From JBOGNO01 sp050747245 (GTDB lineage: Bacteria; Acidobacteriota; Terriglobia; Acidiferrales; UBA7541): a stretch of DNA of 46,379 bases. The notes beneath the pieces were generated by a model. It was not told where the DNA came from and searched no databases. It was given only the letters and a program-made list of their open reading frames with translations. The translations under genes and the position numbers were made by a program. The DNA is taken from assembly GCA_050747245.1 (NCBI GenBank), contig JBOGNO010000019.1, positions 1 to 46,379 on the forward strand. Direction: 5' to 3'. Positions 25,364 to 34,546 of the stretch are shown here, piece by piece. Each line of letters begins with the position of its first letter. Positions within the stretch are counted from its first letter, which is position 1.

Positions 25364-26827
25364 ATGCGAATCAGCGCCGCTGACCTGGCAATCCTGATCT
25401 GCTACCTCGCCGGGGTGACGTTATTCGGCGCGTACTTCCGTCGAGGCCAGCGCAACCTGCGCGATTATTTTCTCGGCAGCCGCTCGGCACCTTGGTGGGC
25501 GCTGGCCTGCTCGATCGTAGCGACGGAAACCTCCACGCTGACGATCATCGGCACGCCCGCGATTGCGTACGCGGGCAATCTCGGGTTCCTGCAAGTGGTC
25601 ATCGGATACCTGGCCGCACGGGTGATTCTTTGCTTGATCCTCGTCCCGCACTATTTCCGCGGAGAATTCTACACGGCGTACGAGCTACTCGAAAAGAGAT
25701 TCGGGCTGAAGATGAAAAAAACCGCCGCGAGCGTTTTCCTCGTGACGCGCGTGGTGGCCGAAGGCGTGCGAATCTCCGCCATCGGCAAAGTCATCAGCGT
25801 CGCATTCGGCACGGGAGACCGCGTATCGATTCTCATTATTACCGTGCTCACGATTTTCTATACATTCGAAGGAGGCATGAAAGCGGTAATCTGGACAGAT
25901 GTGCTGCAATTTTTTCTGTATCTTGCCGGGTCTGTGGCAGCGTTTACGCTGCTGCTTCACAAGATTCCCGGCGGCTGGGCCAGCGTGACGCAGGCAGCCG
26001 CAGCCGCGGGAGGCAAGCTGCGCGTGTTCGATTTTACGTTCAGTTTGACGCGGGCGTACTCGTTTTGGGCGGGCGTCATCGGAGGAACATTTCTCACCAT
26101 GGCGAGCCACGGCACGGACCAAACCATGGTGCAGCGGCTGCTCGCCGCGCGCAGCGAGCGAGACGCAAAGAAAGCCCTGCTCGGCAGCGGCGTCATCATC
26201 TTCGTTCAATTCGCGCTCTTTCTGGTCATCGGAGTGATGCTTTTCGCATATGCGCAGCATTTTTCGCTGGCGATTCCCGGAGGGGACGCAGACAAAATCT
26301 ATCCCGAGTTCATCGTGGGACACATGCCGGCTGGACTCGCCGGCATCGTGCTCGCATCCATTTTTGCCGTGGCGATGTCGAATGCCAGCGGATCATTGAA
26401 CTCTCTTGCGTCGTCGAGCGTAATGGATTTCGCGCCGCGGCACGAACAAATGGCCGGCGCGCAAGCGGGACTCCTTCGCCGCTCGCGTCTGCTGACGCTA
26501 GTTTGGGGCGTAATTCTTGGAATGTTGGGCCTGATTCGCTGGGGGCCGGTGCTGGAAGCCGGGTTGACGATTGCATCGATCACCTACGGCGGCCTACTCG
26601 GCGTTTTTCTGCTCGGGCTATGGAACCGGCGCGCGACAGAAAGGGGAGCGATCACCGGGATGCTCGCGGGCATCGCTGCAATGATTGCCGTGCATTTTGA
26701 AACTAAATTGGCGTGGACTTGGTATGTTTTCGCAGGCACGCTGGTCACTTTCTGCATCGGGTCGCTGACTAGCCTTACAACTTTCGCTGCCACAAAAACA
26801 TCCATGCCATCCACAAACGTGCGATGA
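25364..26827 (+). CDS. Sodium:solute symporter (SSS family)
   Basis: The 487-residue protein has about 13 hydrophobic helices and SSS motifs: LRDYFLGSRSAPWWALACSIVATETSTLTIIGTPA in the first helices, FEGGMKAVIWTDVLQFFLYLAG, SHGTDQTMVQRLLAARS, and LASIFAVAMSNASGSLNSLASS. The family couples Na+ to uptake of sugars, amino acids or sialic acids. Divergent from the kinase and overlapping the next permease by ATGA, it is the best candidate for importing MurNAc/GlcNAc or muropeptide pieces in this locus (inference; no substrate motif is diagnostic). Confidence 0.9.
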   Translation: MRISAADLAILICYLAGVTLFGAYFRRGQRNLRDYFLGSRSAPWWALACSIVATETSTLTIIGTPAIAYAGNLGFLQVVIGYLAARVILCLILVPHYFRGEFYTAYELLEKRFGLKMKKTAASVFLVTRVVAEGVRISAIGKVISVAFGTGDRVSILIITVLTIFYTFEGGMKAVIWTDVLQFFLYLAGSVAAFTLLLHKIPGGWASVTQAAAAAGGKLRVFDFTFSLTRAYSFWAGVIGGTFLTMASHGTDQTMVQRLLAARSERDAKKALLGSGVIIFVQFALFLVIGVMLFAYAQHFSLAIPGGDADKIYPEFIVGHMPAGLAGIVLASIFAVAMSNASGSLNSLASSSVMDFAPRHEQMAGAQAGLLRRSRLLTLVWGVILGMLGLIRWGPVLEAGLTIASITYGGLLGVFLLGLWNRRATERGAITGMLAGIAAMIAVHFETKLAWTWYVFAGTLVTFCIGSLTSLTTFAATKTSMPSTNVR

Positions 26828-28215
26828 GCTCAAAACCTCTCGATCTCGTTCGCGGACTGGGCCCGTGGGCCTCGGTGGCCATCGTGGTGGGCACGATGAT
26901 CGGAACCGGCATCTTCATTGTGCCTGCGGATATGGCGCGCGACGCGAAATCCGTCGGCCTGGTGATGCTGGTCTGGATTGCGGGAGGCGCGCTCTCCCTA
27001 TTTGGGGCGCTCAGCTACGCCGAACTTGGCGCGGCGCTGCCTGAAGCCGGCGGCGAATACGCCTACATGCGCCGGGCCTACGGACCCGCTTGGGGTTTCC
27101 TCTTCGGCTGGATGCATTCGATTGTGGGACGCCCGACGTCGGTTGCCACGATCGCCGCGGGGCTGCTGCGCTTTTGCGGATTTCTCTTTCCCGCCACGGC
27201 GGCTACGATATTCACGTGGCACTTCGCCCTGCCGGGACTCAAGCCCTACGATTTCGTCTTCACGCGGGCGCAGCCGCTCGCGGTGGTGGCCATCGCGGCA
27301 GTGACGTTCGTAAATTATCTCGGCGTGAGGCTTGGCGGACAAGTGCAGGTGACACTGACAGTCATCAAGATTGCTGCGGTCGTTGCGGTGGTTGCTGTAG
27401 GCTTTTCGCTGGGACACGGAAATGCAGCAAACTTCCACCCTCTGTTTGCGGGGAGCGGCACTCTGACGGTGGCCGGACTGTTGACCGCGCTGGTAGGAGC
27501 GCTCTGGGCGTACGACGGTTGGAGCAACGTCAATCTTGTCGGCTCGGAGGTGGTGGACCCGCAGAAAAATATTCCGCGCGCGCTGCTTGGAGGAGTCCTG
27601 CTGGTAGTGGGGCTCTACGTCGTGATGACGCTGGCGTGTTTCTTCGCGCTGCCTCTCGCAACGGTGGCCGCGTCGCCGCATGTGGCTTCCGATGTAGTCG
27701 CCTCGCTCCTCGGGCACAAGGCCGCAGTGTGGCTAACGCTGGCGATGATTATTTGTGCGCTCGGCACGATGAATTCTTCCATTTTGAGCGGCGCACGCGT
27801 GGACTACGCCATGGCTCGCGACGGAATTTTTTTTCGCGCCGCCGCAGGCGTGCATTGGCGATTTCGCACACCAGCGCGAGCTTTGGTTTTCCAGGGATGT
27901 CTCGCGAGTGTCCTGGCTCTCACCGGAACTTTCGAGGATCTCTACTCACTTTTTATTTTTGCAGGATGGATTTTCTATGGCCTGGCGACCGCTTCCGTCA
28001 TCTGGCTGCGCATCCGTGAGCCGCAACTGGCGCGTCCCTACCGAACCTGGGGCTATCCCGTGGTTCCTGCGCTATTTATTCTGGGCGCCACGGCTCTCAC
28101 AGTGAGCATTTTTCTCGATCGTCCGGTACGGTGCTTCATCGGCCTCGCGCTGATTCTTTCCGGCCTCCTCTTTTACCAGCACTGGCAAAAATCGTCGCCA
28201 TCGCAACAGAGCTGA
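26824..28215 (+). CDS. APC-family amino acid permease
   Basis: The 463-residue protein has about 12 membrane helices. It begins GLGPWASVAIVVGTMIGTGIFIVPADMA, the substrate-binding G-x-G-I-F motif of APC/LAT transporters, and has EAGGEYAYMRRAYGP-like and LWAYDGWSNVNLVGSEVVDPQKNIPRA motifs. It overlaps the symporter gene by ATGA. It may import amino acids released from peptidoglycan stems, but an unrelated amino acid substrate is equally possible. Confidence 0.9.
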   Translation: MSSKPLDLVRGLGPWASVAIVVGTMIGTGIFIVPADMARDAKSVGLVMLVWIAGGALSLFGALSYAELGAALPEAGGEYAYMRRAYGPAWGFLFGWMHSIVGRPTSVATIAAGLLRFCGFLFPATAATIFTWHFALPGLKPYDFVFTRAQPLAVVAIAAVTFVNYLGVRLGGQVQVTLTVIKIAAVVAVVAVGFSLGHGNAANFHPLFAGSGTLTVAGLLTALVGALWAYDGWSNVNLVGSEVVDPQKNIPRALLGGVLLVVGLYVVMTLACFFALPLATVAASPHVASDVVASLLGHKAAVWLTLAMIICALGTMNSSILSGARVDYAMARDGIFFRAAAGVHWRFRTPARALVFQGCLASVLALTGTFEDLYSLFIFAGWIFYGLATASVIWLRIREPQLARPYRTWGYPVVPALFILGATALTVSIFLDRPVRCFIGLALILSGLLFYQHWQKSSPSQQS

Positions 28216-28254
28216 TCTCGACGCTTCGAGGTTTTCCCGCTGGTGAAGAGCGCG

Positions 28255-29010
28255 CTATGCGGCGCCGCGGGAAGCTTGGCGGTTCGCCGGCAAAAAATCC
28301 GCAAAGACAAATCCGTCGCGCGGAACGATTTCGCCTGGCACAACTGGAATCGGATTTCGAAACATGGGGCCTGCGCAGGCAAACGTGTGAAACTCTCCAT
28401 TTTCGCCGCAAGGGCCGGCAGCGGAAGGCAGGTCCCGAATCAACTGTGCATCGAATCGCCGCCCCGCGAACGACGCGTCAATCTGTTTGGGGTCCACGCA
28501 GGTTAAATACGCTTCGAGGCCGCCTTCGAGCATTTCTCTTGCGAGACGTGTGGTATCGCGACCCCAAAGAGGAAATACGGGCGTCAAATCGAGAGCGGCC
28601 ATCTGCCGTTCACGATATCGCCGGATGTCTTCGAGAAATAGGTCGCCAAAAATCACGTGAGTGACGCCCGCTCGTATCGCGGCCACCAGCGCTTCGGCCA
28701 TGGCCTCCTCATATACCTCATTGGGACACGGCGAGGGGATTCTGACCATCTCAAGAGGTAATCCAGCTGCCTCCGCTTGCGCCTTGACAAGGTGTTCGCG
28801 GACGCCGTGCATGGCAACCCGCTTATAAATTTCTGTAATCGTCGTGAGAAGGGCGGTCACTTCGATCCTGGCTTCGCACTGAATTTTATGGAGAGCCCAT
28901 GCGCTGTCCTTTCCGGAACTCCACGCCAGCCAGGCCTTGGGACGCTTCCCGGACGTTTTTCGTCTCGACAATCCACGATTTTTCAAGTGCGACTCGGCCC
29001 GCTCGCTCAT
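28255..29010 (-). CDS. Dph6/MJ0570-like ATP pyrophosphatase (DUF71)
   Basis: The 251-residue cytoplasmic protein has the PP-loop AWSSGKDSAWALHKI near residue 30, EVTALLTTITE, GVTHVIFGDLFLEDIRRYRER, GGLEAYLTCVDPKQ and the family C-terminal PCGENGEFHTFACAGP. Archaeal and eukaryotic relatives are diphthine-ammonia ligases, activating a carboxylate as an adenylate. Bacteria lack diphthamide, so the bacterial substrate is unknown. It overlaps the beta-lactamase/NamZ gene by ATGA and is its downstream partner, so amidation or ligation of a muropeptide-derived compound is conceivable but speculative. Confidence 0.82.
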   Translation of the reverse strand: MSERAESHLKNRGLSRRKTSGKRPKAWLAWSSGKDSAWALHKIQCEARIEVTALLTTITEIYKRVAMHGVREHLVKAQAEAAGLPLEMVRIPSPCPNEVYEEAMAEALVAAIRAGVTHVIFGDLFLEDIRRYRERQMAALDLTPVFPLWGRDTTRLAREMLEGGLEAYLTCVDPKQIDASFAGRRFDAQLIRDLPSAAGPCGENGEFHTFACAGPMFRNPIPVVPGEIVPRDGFVFADFLPANRQASRGAA

Positions 29011-31418
29011 TTGTAGATCAGGTATTTTTCGCGCAGCTTACAGAACGCGGCGATTTCGCTTTCTTCGTCGGAAACAATTCTTTGGGGAGCGTCGCCTTTC
29101 TCCAGCCGTTCTATCGTTTCCCTCGAACCGATCAACTCAATCGTTTTCTCGAGGTCGAATTTATCCGGATATAAGCGATGAAGAAGCGCGGCAATTTCGA
29201 GGCCCATCAGCATGGAATTGAGTGAAGCGCGATCCGTGATAACCAGCGAGATTCCTTCGCAGGCCTGATCCTTGTACAACCCTGAATTTGGCGTGAAGAG
29301 CGTGGATACGAATCTCACGCCGGGGACGTATCGCCTATTCAATTCGCCGGCCAATTCCCTTCCCCGAATCCAGGGCGCGCCGAAAAGCTCAAAGGGCGTG
29401 TCCGTGCCGCGCCCGACAGAAACTCCTCCTGCCTGGAGAATCTCGATGCCCGGATACAGCAGCGCAGCGTTGAGCGATCTCAGATTCGGCGAAGGCGGAA
29501 TCCACGTGAGCCCGGTCGCTTCGTAATAGTCGCTCCGCCGCCAATTCTCCACCGCAATGACATGGAGGTCAGCGCCGATGTGATTTTCAGCATTGAACAT
29601 CTGAGCCAATTCCCCGAGCGTCATAGCGAAACGCACGGGCATGGCGAAATAGCCCACGAAATTCAATCGATCGCGGTCTACAACTGGACCTTCGATCGCG
29701 ATTCCACCGAGTGGATCGGGGCGATCCAACACATAGAAACTGATATGCCGCTTCGCGGCCTCTTCCATCGCATAGGCCATCGTCGTAATAAACGTGTAAA
29801 AGCGCACGCCGGCATCCTGAAGATCGAACACCAGCGCGTCGATTCCGCGAAGCATTTCATCAGTGGGCCGCAGCGTATCGCCGAAGAGGCTATACACCGG
29901 CAACCCCGTCGAGGCGTCTGTGCTGGCGGAAACTTTTTCATCGGCGCGCCCGCGGATGCCATGTTCGGGGTTGAAAATTGCAATGAGCTTCACGCCCTCC
30001 GCATGAGCCAGCACGTCAATGGTGCGCCTTCCGGAAGAATCGACGCCCGTTTGGTTGGTAATCAAGCCAACGCGCTTTCCGCGCAGCGCCGCGAAATTTT
30101 CCTCTTCGAGAACGTCGATTCCCGTCTTGGTTGCGTCGGAGCGCGCCCAAGTCCCGTCGAGACCGTAAGGTCGCTCGGCGCTTACGCTCCGTTCAACTGG
30201 TGAAGTGAACCCCTTGCGTTCACCTGCGCCAACCGCTGCGGCCACGGCCGTCGAAACACGTGACCGCAAACTGATAATTGCGGACCTCAAATACGGATGG
30301 ACGCTGTTCGAGAGCAAGATCACATAAGTATCGCTCTCTGGATCGAGCCAGAACGAAGTGCCGGTGAATCCGGTATGACCGAACGATCCGGGGGGAAATA
30401 AATCGCCTCGTACGGAGGAGTAGGGCGAGTCAATGTCCCAGCCGAGACCGCGCACCGCGGGCGACCACGGCGGCGTTTCAGGAGAGGTCATCTTGCGCAC
30501 CGTCGCCGCGCTGAAAAGCCGCTTCCCCGCTTGCCCCGGGATTCGCCCTTCGTCGAGAATCATCTGGCAGAAGATCGCAAGGTCGTCCACGGTGGAGAAG
30601 ACTCCAGCATGTCCCGCGACGCCGTCAATGGCCCGCGCCGTGGGATCGTGCACCACGCCGCGCAAGACGCGTCCCAAGCCCGAGCCTGGTTTGGCCCCGG
30701 CGGGGAGATCAATTTCCTCCGTCGGGGCGATGCGCGGCTTCCATGTATCGGGCGGGAGGTAGCGCGTCGTCCGCATTCCGAGCAGCGCAAAAATATTTTT
30801 CTCCGCGAATTGATCAAGCGGCATGCCGCTCCACTTTTCGACCAGCTCCCCGAGAACTATGAACCCCGTGTCACTGTAAATGAACCGGCTGCCGGGGGGC
30901 GCCAGCAACTCTTCGCCGTTGATTTCTTCAAAGAGCGCAGCCTTCCCTTTTTCAGCAGCTTCCAAAGGCGGATCTGGCGCCAATCCCGACGTATGCGTCA
31001 GCAACATGCGAATCGTGATTTGGTCTTTGCCATTTTTGCCGAACTCGGGAAGAAAATTCGCCACTGGATCGTTCAGCCGAAATTTGCCCTGTTCGAGAAG
31101 CTTCACCACGGATGGCGTGGTGGCGACAATCTTCGTCAGCGAAGCAAGATCGAAGATGGTGTCCGCGGACATGCGCTCTTTCGCGGGAATGAGTGCACGC
31201 CAGCCGTACGCCTTTTTGAAAATTACTTTTCCACCGTGCCCTACGAGCACAACCGCTCCGGGAATTTCGTCGTGAGCGACTGCGTCCTCGAGAATCGGCC
31301 CTATGACGGGAGCGAGAGCGGGAATCGTCGAGGCGTGGCTACGGGAAGAAGGAGTGTGCGACTGCGCGAAAACCGGCTGCGCTGCTAAAAGCATGCACAC
31401 AATTCCAGCAAATCGCAT
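29007..31418 (-). CDS. Exported fusion: beta-lactamase-like serine hydrolase + NamZ-type (DUF1343) exo-N-acetylmuramidase
   Basis: The start is placed at 31418, giving 803 residues with a signal peptide (MRFAGIVCMLLAAQPVFAQ). Residues about 35-395 are a class C beta-lactamase/PBP4*-like domain: SLTK (S93, K96), YSD (181-183), HTG (348-350) and GVAGHAGVFST. Residues about 430-803 are DUF1343/NamZ: RVGLITNQTGVD, NPEHGIRG (483-490), VFDLQDAGVRFYTF, LDRPDPLGG (564-572), PSPNLRSL and VSVGRGTDTPFE. The Bacillus enzyme of this family releases terminal MurNAc from glycan chains. It is periplasmic or outer-membrane facing. Divergent from the NagZ-like fusion and coupled to the Dph6-like gene. Confidence 0.9.
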   Translation of the reverse strand: MRFAGIVCMLLAAQPVFAQSHTPSSRSHASTIPALAPVIGPILEDAVAHDEIPGAVVLVGHGGKVIFKKAYGWRALIPAKERMSADTIFDLASLTKIVATTPSVVKLLEQGKFRLNDPVANFLPEFGKNGKDQITIRMLLTHTSGLAPDPPLEAAEKGKAALFEEINGEELLAPPGSRFIYSDTGFIVLGELVEKWSGMPLDQFAEKNIFALLGMRTTRYLPPDTWKPRIAPTEEIDLPAGAKPGSGLGRVLRGVVHDPTARAIDGVAGHAGVFSTVDDLAIFCQMILDEGRIPGQAGKRLFSAATVRKMTSPETPPWSPAVRGLGWDIDSPYSSVRGDLFPPGSFGHTGFTGTSFWLDPESDTYVILLSNSVHPYLRSAIISLRSRVSTAVAAAVGAGERKGFTSPVERSVSAERPYGLDGTWARSDATKTGIDVLEEENFAALRGKRVGLITNQTGVDSSGRRTIDVLAHAEGVKLIAIFNPEHGIRGRADEKVSASTDASTGLPVYSLFGDTLRPTDEMLRGIDALVFDLQDAGVRFYTFITTMAYAMEEAAKRHISFYVLDRPDPLGGIAIEGPVVDRDRLNFVGYFAMPVRFAMTLGELAQMFNAENHIGADLHVIAVENWRRSDYYEATGLTWIPPSPNLRSLNAALLYPGIEILQAGGVSVGRGTDTPFELFGAPWIRGRELAGELNRRYVPGVRFVSTLFTPNSGLYKDQACEGISLVITDRASLNSMLMGLEIAALLHRLYPDKFDLEKTIELIGSRETIERLEKGDAPQRIVSDEESEIAAFCKLREKYLIYK

Positions 31419-31446
31419 TCGTGGAAACACTCTCCGCCGCGTCTGG

Positions 31447-31475
31447 TTGTGCCGCTGCAAGCCGTGTGCTATATA
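31447..31475. promoter_or_regulatory. Shared divergent promoter of the two glycosidase fusions
   Basis: Plus strand: TTGTGC (31447-31452), 17 bp, TATATA (31470-31475), about 45 nt before the ATG at 31520. TATATA is self-complementary, so the same bases can serve as -10 on the minus strand about 51 nt before the ATG at 31418. This would link expression of both genes. Confidence 0.45.
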
Positions 31476-31519
31476 CAGCCGAGTCATGCAGGCGTCAACA
31501 ATTACGGCCGCGAGCGAGT

Positions 31520-34459
31520 ATGAATCATGAACGCTGGCTTCTGCTGCTGGCTCTTCTCCTGCTGATGACTCCCACAGGCCGCGGACAAAAAGAAAAGCGC
31601 AGCACGCCGACCCGGTCACCCGGAAACGCAAAATCGAATGACGCGTGGGTCGAGCAGACGCTTCGTCGCATGACTCTCGACGAAAAACTGGGCCAGCTGA
31701 TAATGGTGTATTACTTCGGCGAATTTACCAGCGCCGAAAGCGTGGAGTACAAAAACCTGGTTCGCCAAGTCGAAGATAATCGCGTCGGAGGATTCATCCT
31801 CGGAGCGCGGCGAGGGCCGTTGGGAGTGATTCGCAGCCAAGTTTATCCCGCCGCGATTCTGGCCAACGATTTCCAGCGCCGCGCGACTATCCCACTCTTC
31901 GTCGCCGCGGATTTTGAAGCGGGCACGGGCATGCGGCTCGTCGAAGGCACTTCGTTTCCCTCGGAGATGGCTGTGGCGGCGACGGCGAATCCGCACGATG
32001 CCTACACGGTAGGGAAAATCACGGCAATTGAAGCCCGCGCAATGGGGGTGAACTGGATTTTTTCTCCTGTCGCTGACGTCAACATCAATCCGCAGAACCC
32101 CATCATCAACACGCGGTCTTATGGGGAAGATCCGGAACGCATGTCGAGTGAAGATCCTCAGAATGTCGCTGATTTCGTGACGCAATTCATTCGCGGCGTA
32201 CAAGAAAATGGCGCGCTGGCCACGGCGAAACATTTCCCCGGACACGGCGATGTTTCCACGGATTCGCATCTCGGCCTCCCCGTTGTGCCGGCCGATCGCG
32301 AGCGCCTGGAATCCGTCGAGTTTGCGCCCTTTCGCTCGGCCATCGCGGCTCACGTTGGATCGGTAATGACCGGTCACCTAGCCGTCCCGGCACTCGAGCC
32401 CGATCGCGACGTTCCCGCAACACTTTCAAAAAATATTTTGACGGGCGTGCTGCGTGACGAATTGGGGTTCCGAGGAATCGTCGTGACCGACGCGATGGAT
32501 ATGCGCGGCCTGACGACGCTTTATCCGCCGGGAGAAGCGGCGGTGCGCTCGATCTCTGCTGGCGCAGACGTATTGCTCATTCCGCCCAACCCGGATGCCG
32601 CTCTGGCCGCGCTGAAGGAAGCCGTGAAATCGGGGCGAATTCCGATCGCCCGCATCGATGAATCCGTCCGCCGGATATTGCGCGCGAAAGCAAGTCTCGG
32701 TCTTTCAAAGAATCGATTTGTCGATATCGCATTACTCTCGAAAACTTTTGCGCGGCCGGAATTCGAAAAGGCGGCGCAGGACATCGCCGATCGCGGCGTG
32801 ACGCTTCTTCGCGATTCGCAGCATATTCTTCCTCTCGATTCGACAAAGCCGCTCCGGCTGCTGATGGTGGCGCTTTCCGGCGATCCCGATCCGTATCCCG
32901 CGCCCGACCTCGAACAAGAAATCCGCCCGCGCGTGGACGCGCTTCAGGTTCTGCGCGCGGACACCAGTTTTGCAAATGTCACGGCACTCCGGTTGCCGCC
33001 GGCCGATAGCTACGACGCCGTGCTGGCTGTGCCATTCGTGCGCGTAGCAGACCGCAAAGGCAATGTCTCGATGCCCAGCGATCAGGCGGAATTTCTCGAG
33101 CGATTGCTCGCCGGCAATAAGCCCGTGATCGTCGCGTGTTTCGGAAGCCCGTATCTAATCGAGCGATTTCCGGAAGCAAAAACGTGGATTGCTGCGTTCG
33201 GCACGCAGGATGTGGTGCAGCGAGCTATGGGCCGCGCGCTTTTTGGGCAGGTGACAATCGGGGGACAAATTCCTGTGAGCGTGCCGAGCGCGGTGAAACG
33301 CGGCGACGGATTTAAGGTTGCCGCAAACCCGATGACCCTCATTGCCGCTCCGTCGGCGCTCGTGGCCAAGCTGCGTCCGGCCGAAGATTTGCTTGAAAAA
33401 GCCGTCGCGGATCGCGCCTTTCCGGGCGGCGTGCTTGCGGTTGGCTTTCGCAATCAGATTTGCGTGTATCCGTTCGGCCGCTTCGCGTATAGCGCCAAAT
33501 CGCCGGCGGTTACCGCCGATACAATTTACGACGTGGCTTCGCTGACGAAGCCGGTCGTCACCACGTCCGCGGTGATGTTGCTTGCCGCAGCAGGCCAGCT
33601 TGACCTCGACGCGCCTATCTCACGCTATCTGCCCGAGTGGACCGTTGGCCCGAATCCCGCTTGGCGGCAAAAAGTCACGGTGCGCGATTTGCTGCTCCAC
33701 AATTCGGGATTACCCGCGCATCGGGACTACTATCGCAGCGCAAAGAGCAAGAGCGAAGTCCTCGCCGGCACCTTCGCCGAGCCGCTTGTCTCCGAACCGG
33801 GCACGAAAGTGGAGTATTCCGACCTGGGTTTCATTCTGCTTGGCGAAATTGTCGAGCGCCTCACGGGCGAATCACTCGACGAATTTGCGCGCGAGAAAAT
33901 CTTCACTCCGCTTGCGATGCGCCATTCCTTATTCAATCCGCCCAAATCGCTCCGAGCCGCGATTGCGCCCACGGAGGATGACACGGATTATCGCCAGCGA
34001 CAGCTCCAGGGCGAAGTGGACGACGACAACGCGTTCGCGATGGGTGGTGTCGCCGGGCACGCCGGGTTATTTTCCACAGCAGGAGATCTTTCTATCTTCG
34101 CGCAATTGTTGCTGAACGGCGGAATTTACGCGCATCAGAGATTGTTTTCTCGCTCCATCATCCGCCAGTTCACCACGCGTGTGGTGATCGGAGATTCCGC
34201 GCGGACGCTCGGCTGGGATGTTCCTGCGGAGCCATCTTCCACGGGCAGCTATTTTTCCGGCAGTGCTTTCGGCCACAGCGGATTCACCGGCACGTCGCTG
34301 TGGATTGATCCTGCGAATGGATTGTTCGTTATTCTTCTCACCAACCGCGTATATCCCTCCGCTGAAAACAATAAAATTCGTCAGATTCGTCCGGCGCTGC
34401 ACGACGCCATCGTCGAAGCCCTGGGCCTCGTCCCGGCTGCCTCCGCACATGTCCAATAG
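31520..34459 (+). CDS. Exported fusion: GH3 NagZ-type beta-N-acetylglucosaminidase + beta-lactamase-like serine hydrolase
   Basis: The 979-residue protein begins with a signal peptide (MNHERWLLLLALLLLMTPTG). The GH3 TIM barrel (about 41-400) has the NagZ signature KHFPGHGDVSTDSH (237-250), whose His acts as acid/base, and the nucleophile D324 in VVTDAMDMRGL. A second alpha/beta domain (about 420-600) makes it the two-domain form seen in Bacillus. Residues about 615-979 are a beta-lactamase-like domain: SLTK (S674, K677), YSD (766-768), GVAGHAGLFST and HSG (919-921). It would remove terminal GlcNAc from peptidoglycan outside the cytoplasm; the serine hydrolase may act on the peptide part (inference). 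Confidence 0.92.
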   Translation: MNHERWLLLLALLLLMTPTGRGQKEKRSTPTRSPGNAKSNDAWVEQTLRRMTLDEKLGQLIMVYYFGEFTSAESVEYKNLVRQVEDNRVGGFILGARRGPLGVIRSQVYPAAILANDFQRRATIPLFVAADFEAGTGMRLVEGTSFPSEMAVAATANPHDAYTVGKITAIEARAMGVNWIFSPVADVNINPQNPIINTRSYGEDPERMSSEDPQNVADFVTQFIRGVQENGALATAKHFPGHGDVSTDSHLGLPVVPADRERLESVEFAPFRSAIAAHVGSVMTGHLAVPALEPDRDVPATLSKNILTGVLRDELGFRGIVVTDAMDMRGLTTLYPPGEAAVRSISAGADVLLIPPNPDAALAALKEAVKSGRIPIARIDESVRRILRAKASLGLSKNRFVDIALLSKTFARPEFEKAAQDIADRGVTLLRDSQHILPLDSTKPLRLLMVALSGDPDPYPAPDLEQEIRPRVDALQVLRADTSFANVTALRLPPADSYDAVLAVPFVRVADRKGNVSMPSDQAEFLERLLAGNKPVIVACFGSPYLIERFPEAKTWIAAFGTQDVVQRAMGRALFGQVTIGGQIPVSVPSAVKRGDGFKVAANPMTLIAAPSALVAKLRPAEDLLEKAVADRAFPGGVLAVGFRNQICVYPFGRFAYSAKSPAVTADTIYDVASLTKPVVTTSAVMLLAAAGQLDLDAPISRYLPEWTVGPNPAWRQKVTVRDLLLHNSGLPAHRDYYRSAKSKSEVLAGTFAEPLVSEPGTKVEYSDLGFILLGEIVERLTGESLDEFAREKIFTPLAMRHSLFNPPKSLRAAIAPTEDDTDYRQRQLQGEVDDDNAFAMGGVAGHAGLFSTAGDLSIFAQLLLNGGIYAHQRLFSRSIIRQFTTRVVIGDSARTLGWDVPAEPSSTGSYFSGSAFGHSGFTGTSLWIDPANGLFVILLTNRVYPSAENNKIRQIRPALHDAIVEALGLVPAASAHVQ

Positions 34460-34546
34460 TTGTGACCGGCACGACACACGCGCCGCGTGTCGCATCAATT
34501 GACCGGTTTCTGAGACGATCTCCCAGCTATAATCGAAATCGCAGAA

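Noticed and set aside
29007..34459. Antibiotic resistance by beta-lactamases
   Set aside because: The SxxK/YSD/H(T/S)G domains fit PBP4*/YbbE-like serine hydrolases, and their fusion to wall glycosidases points to peptidoglycan metabolism rather than drug hydrolysis.
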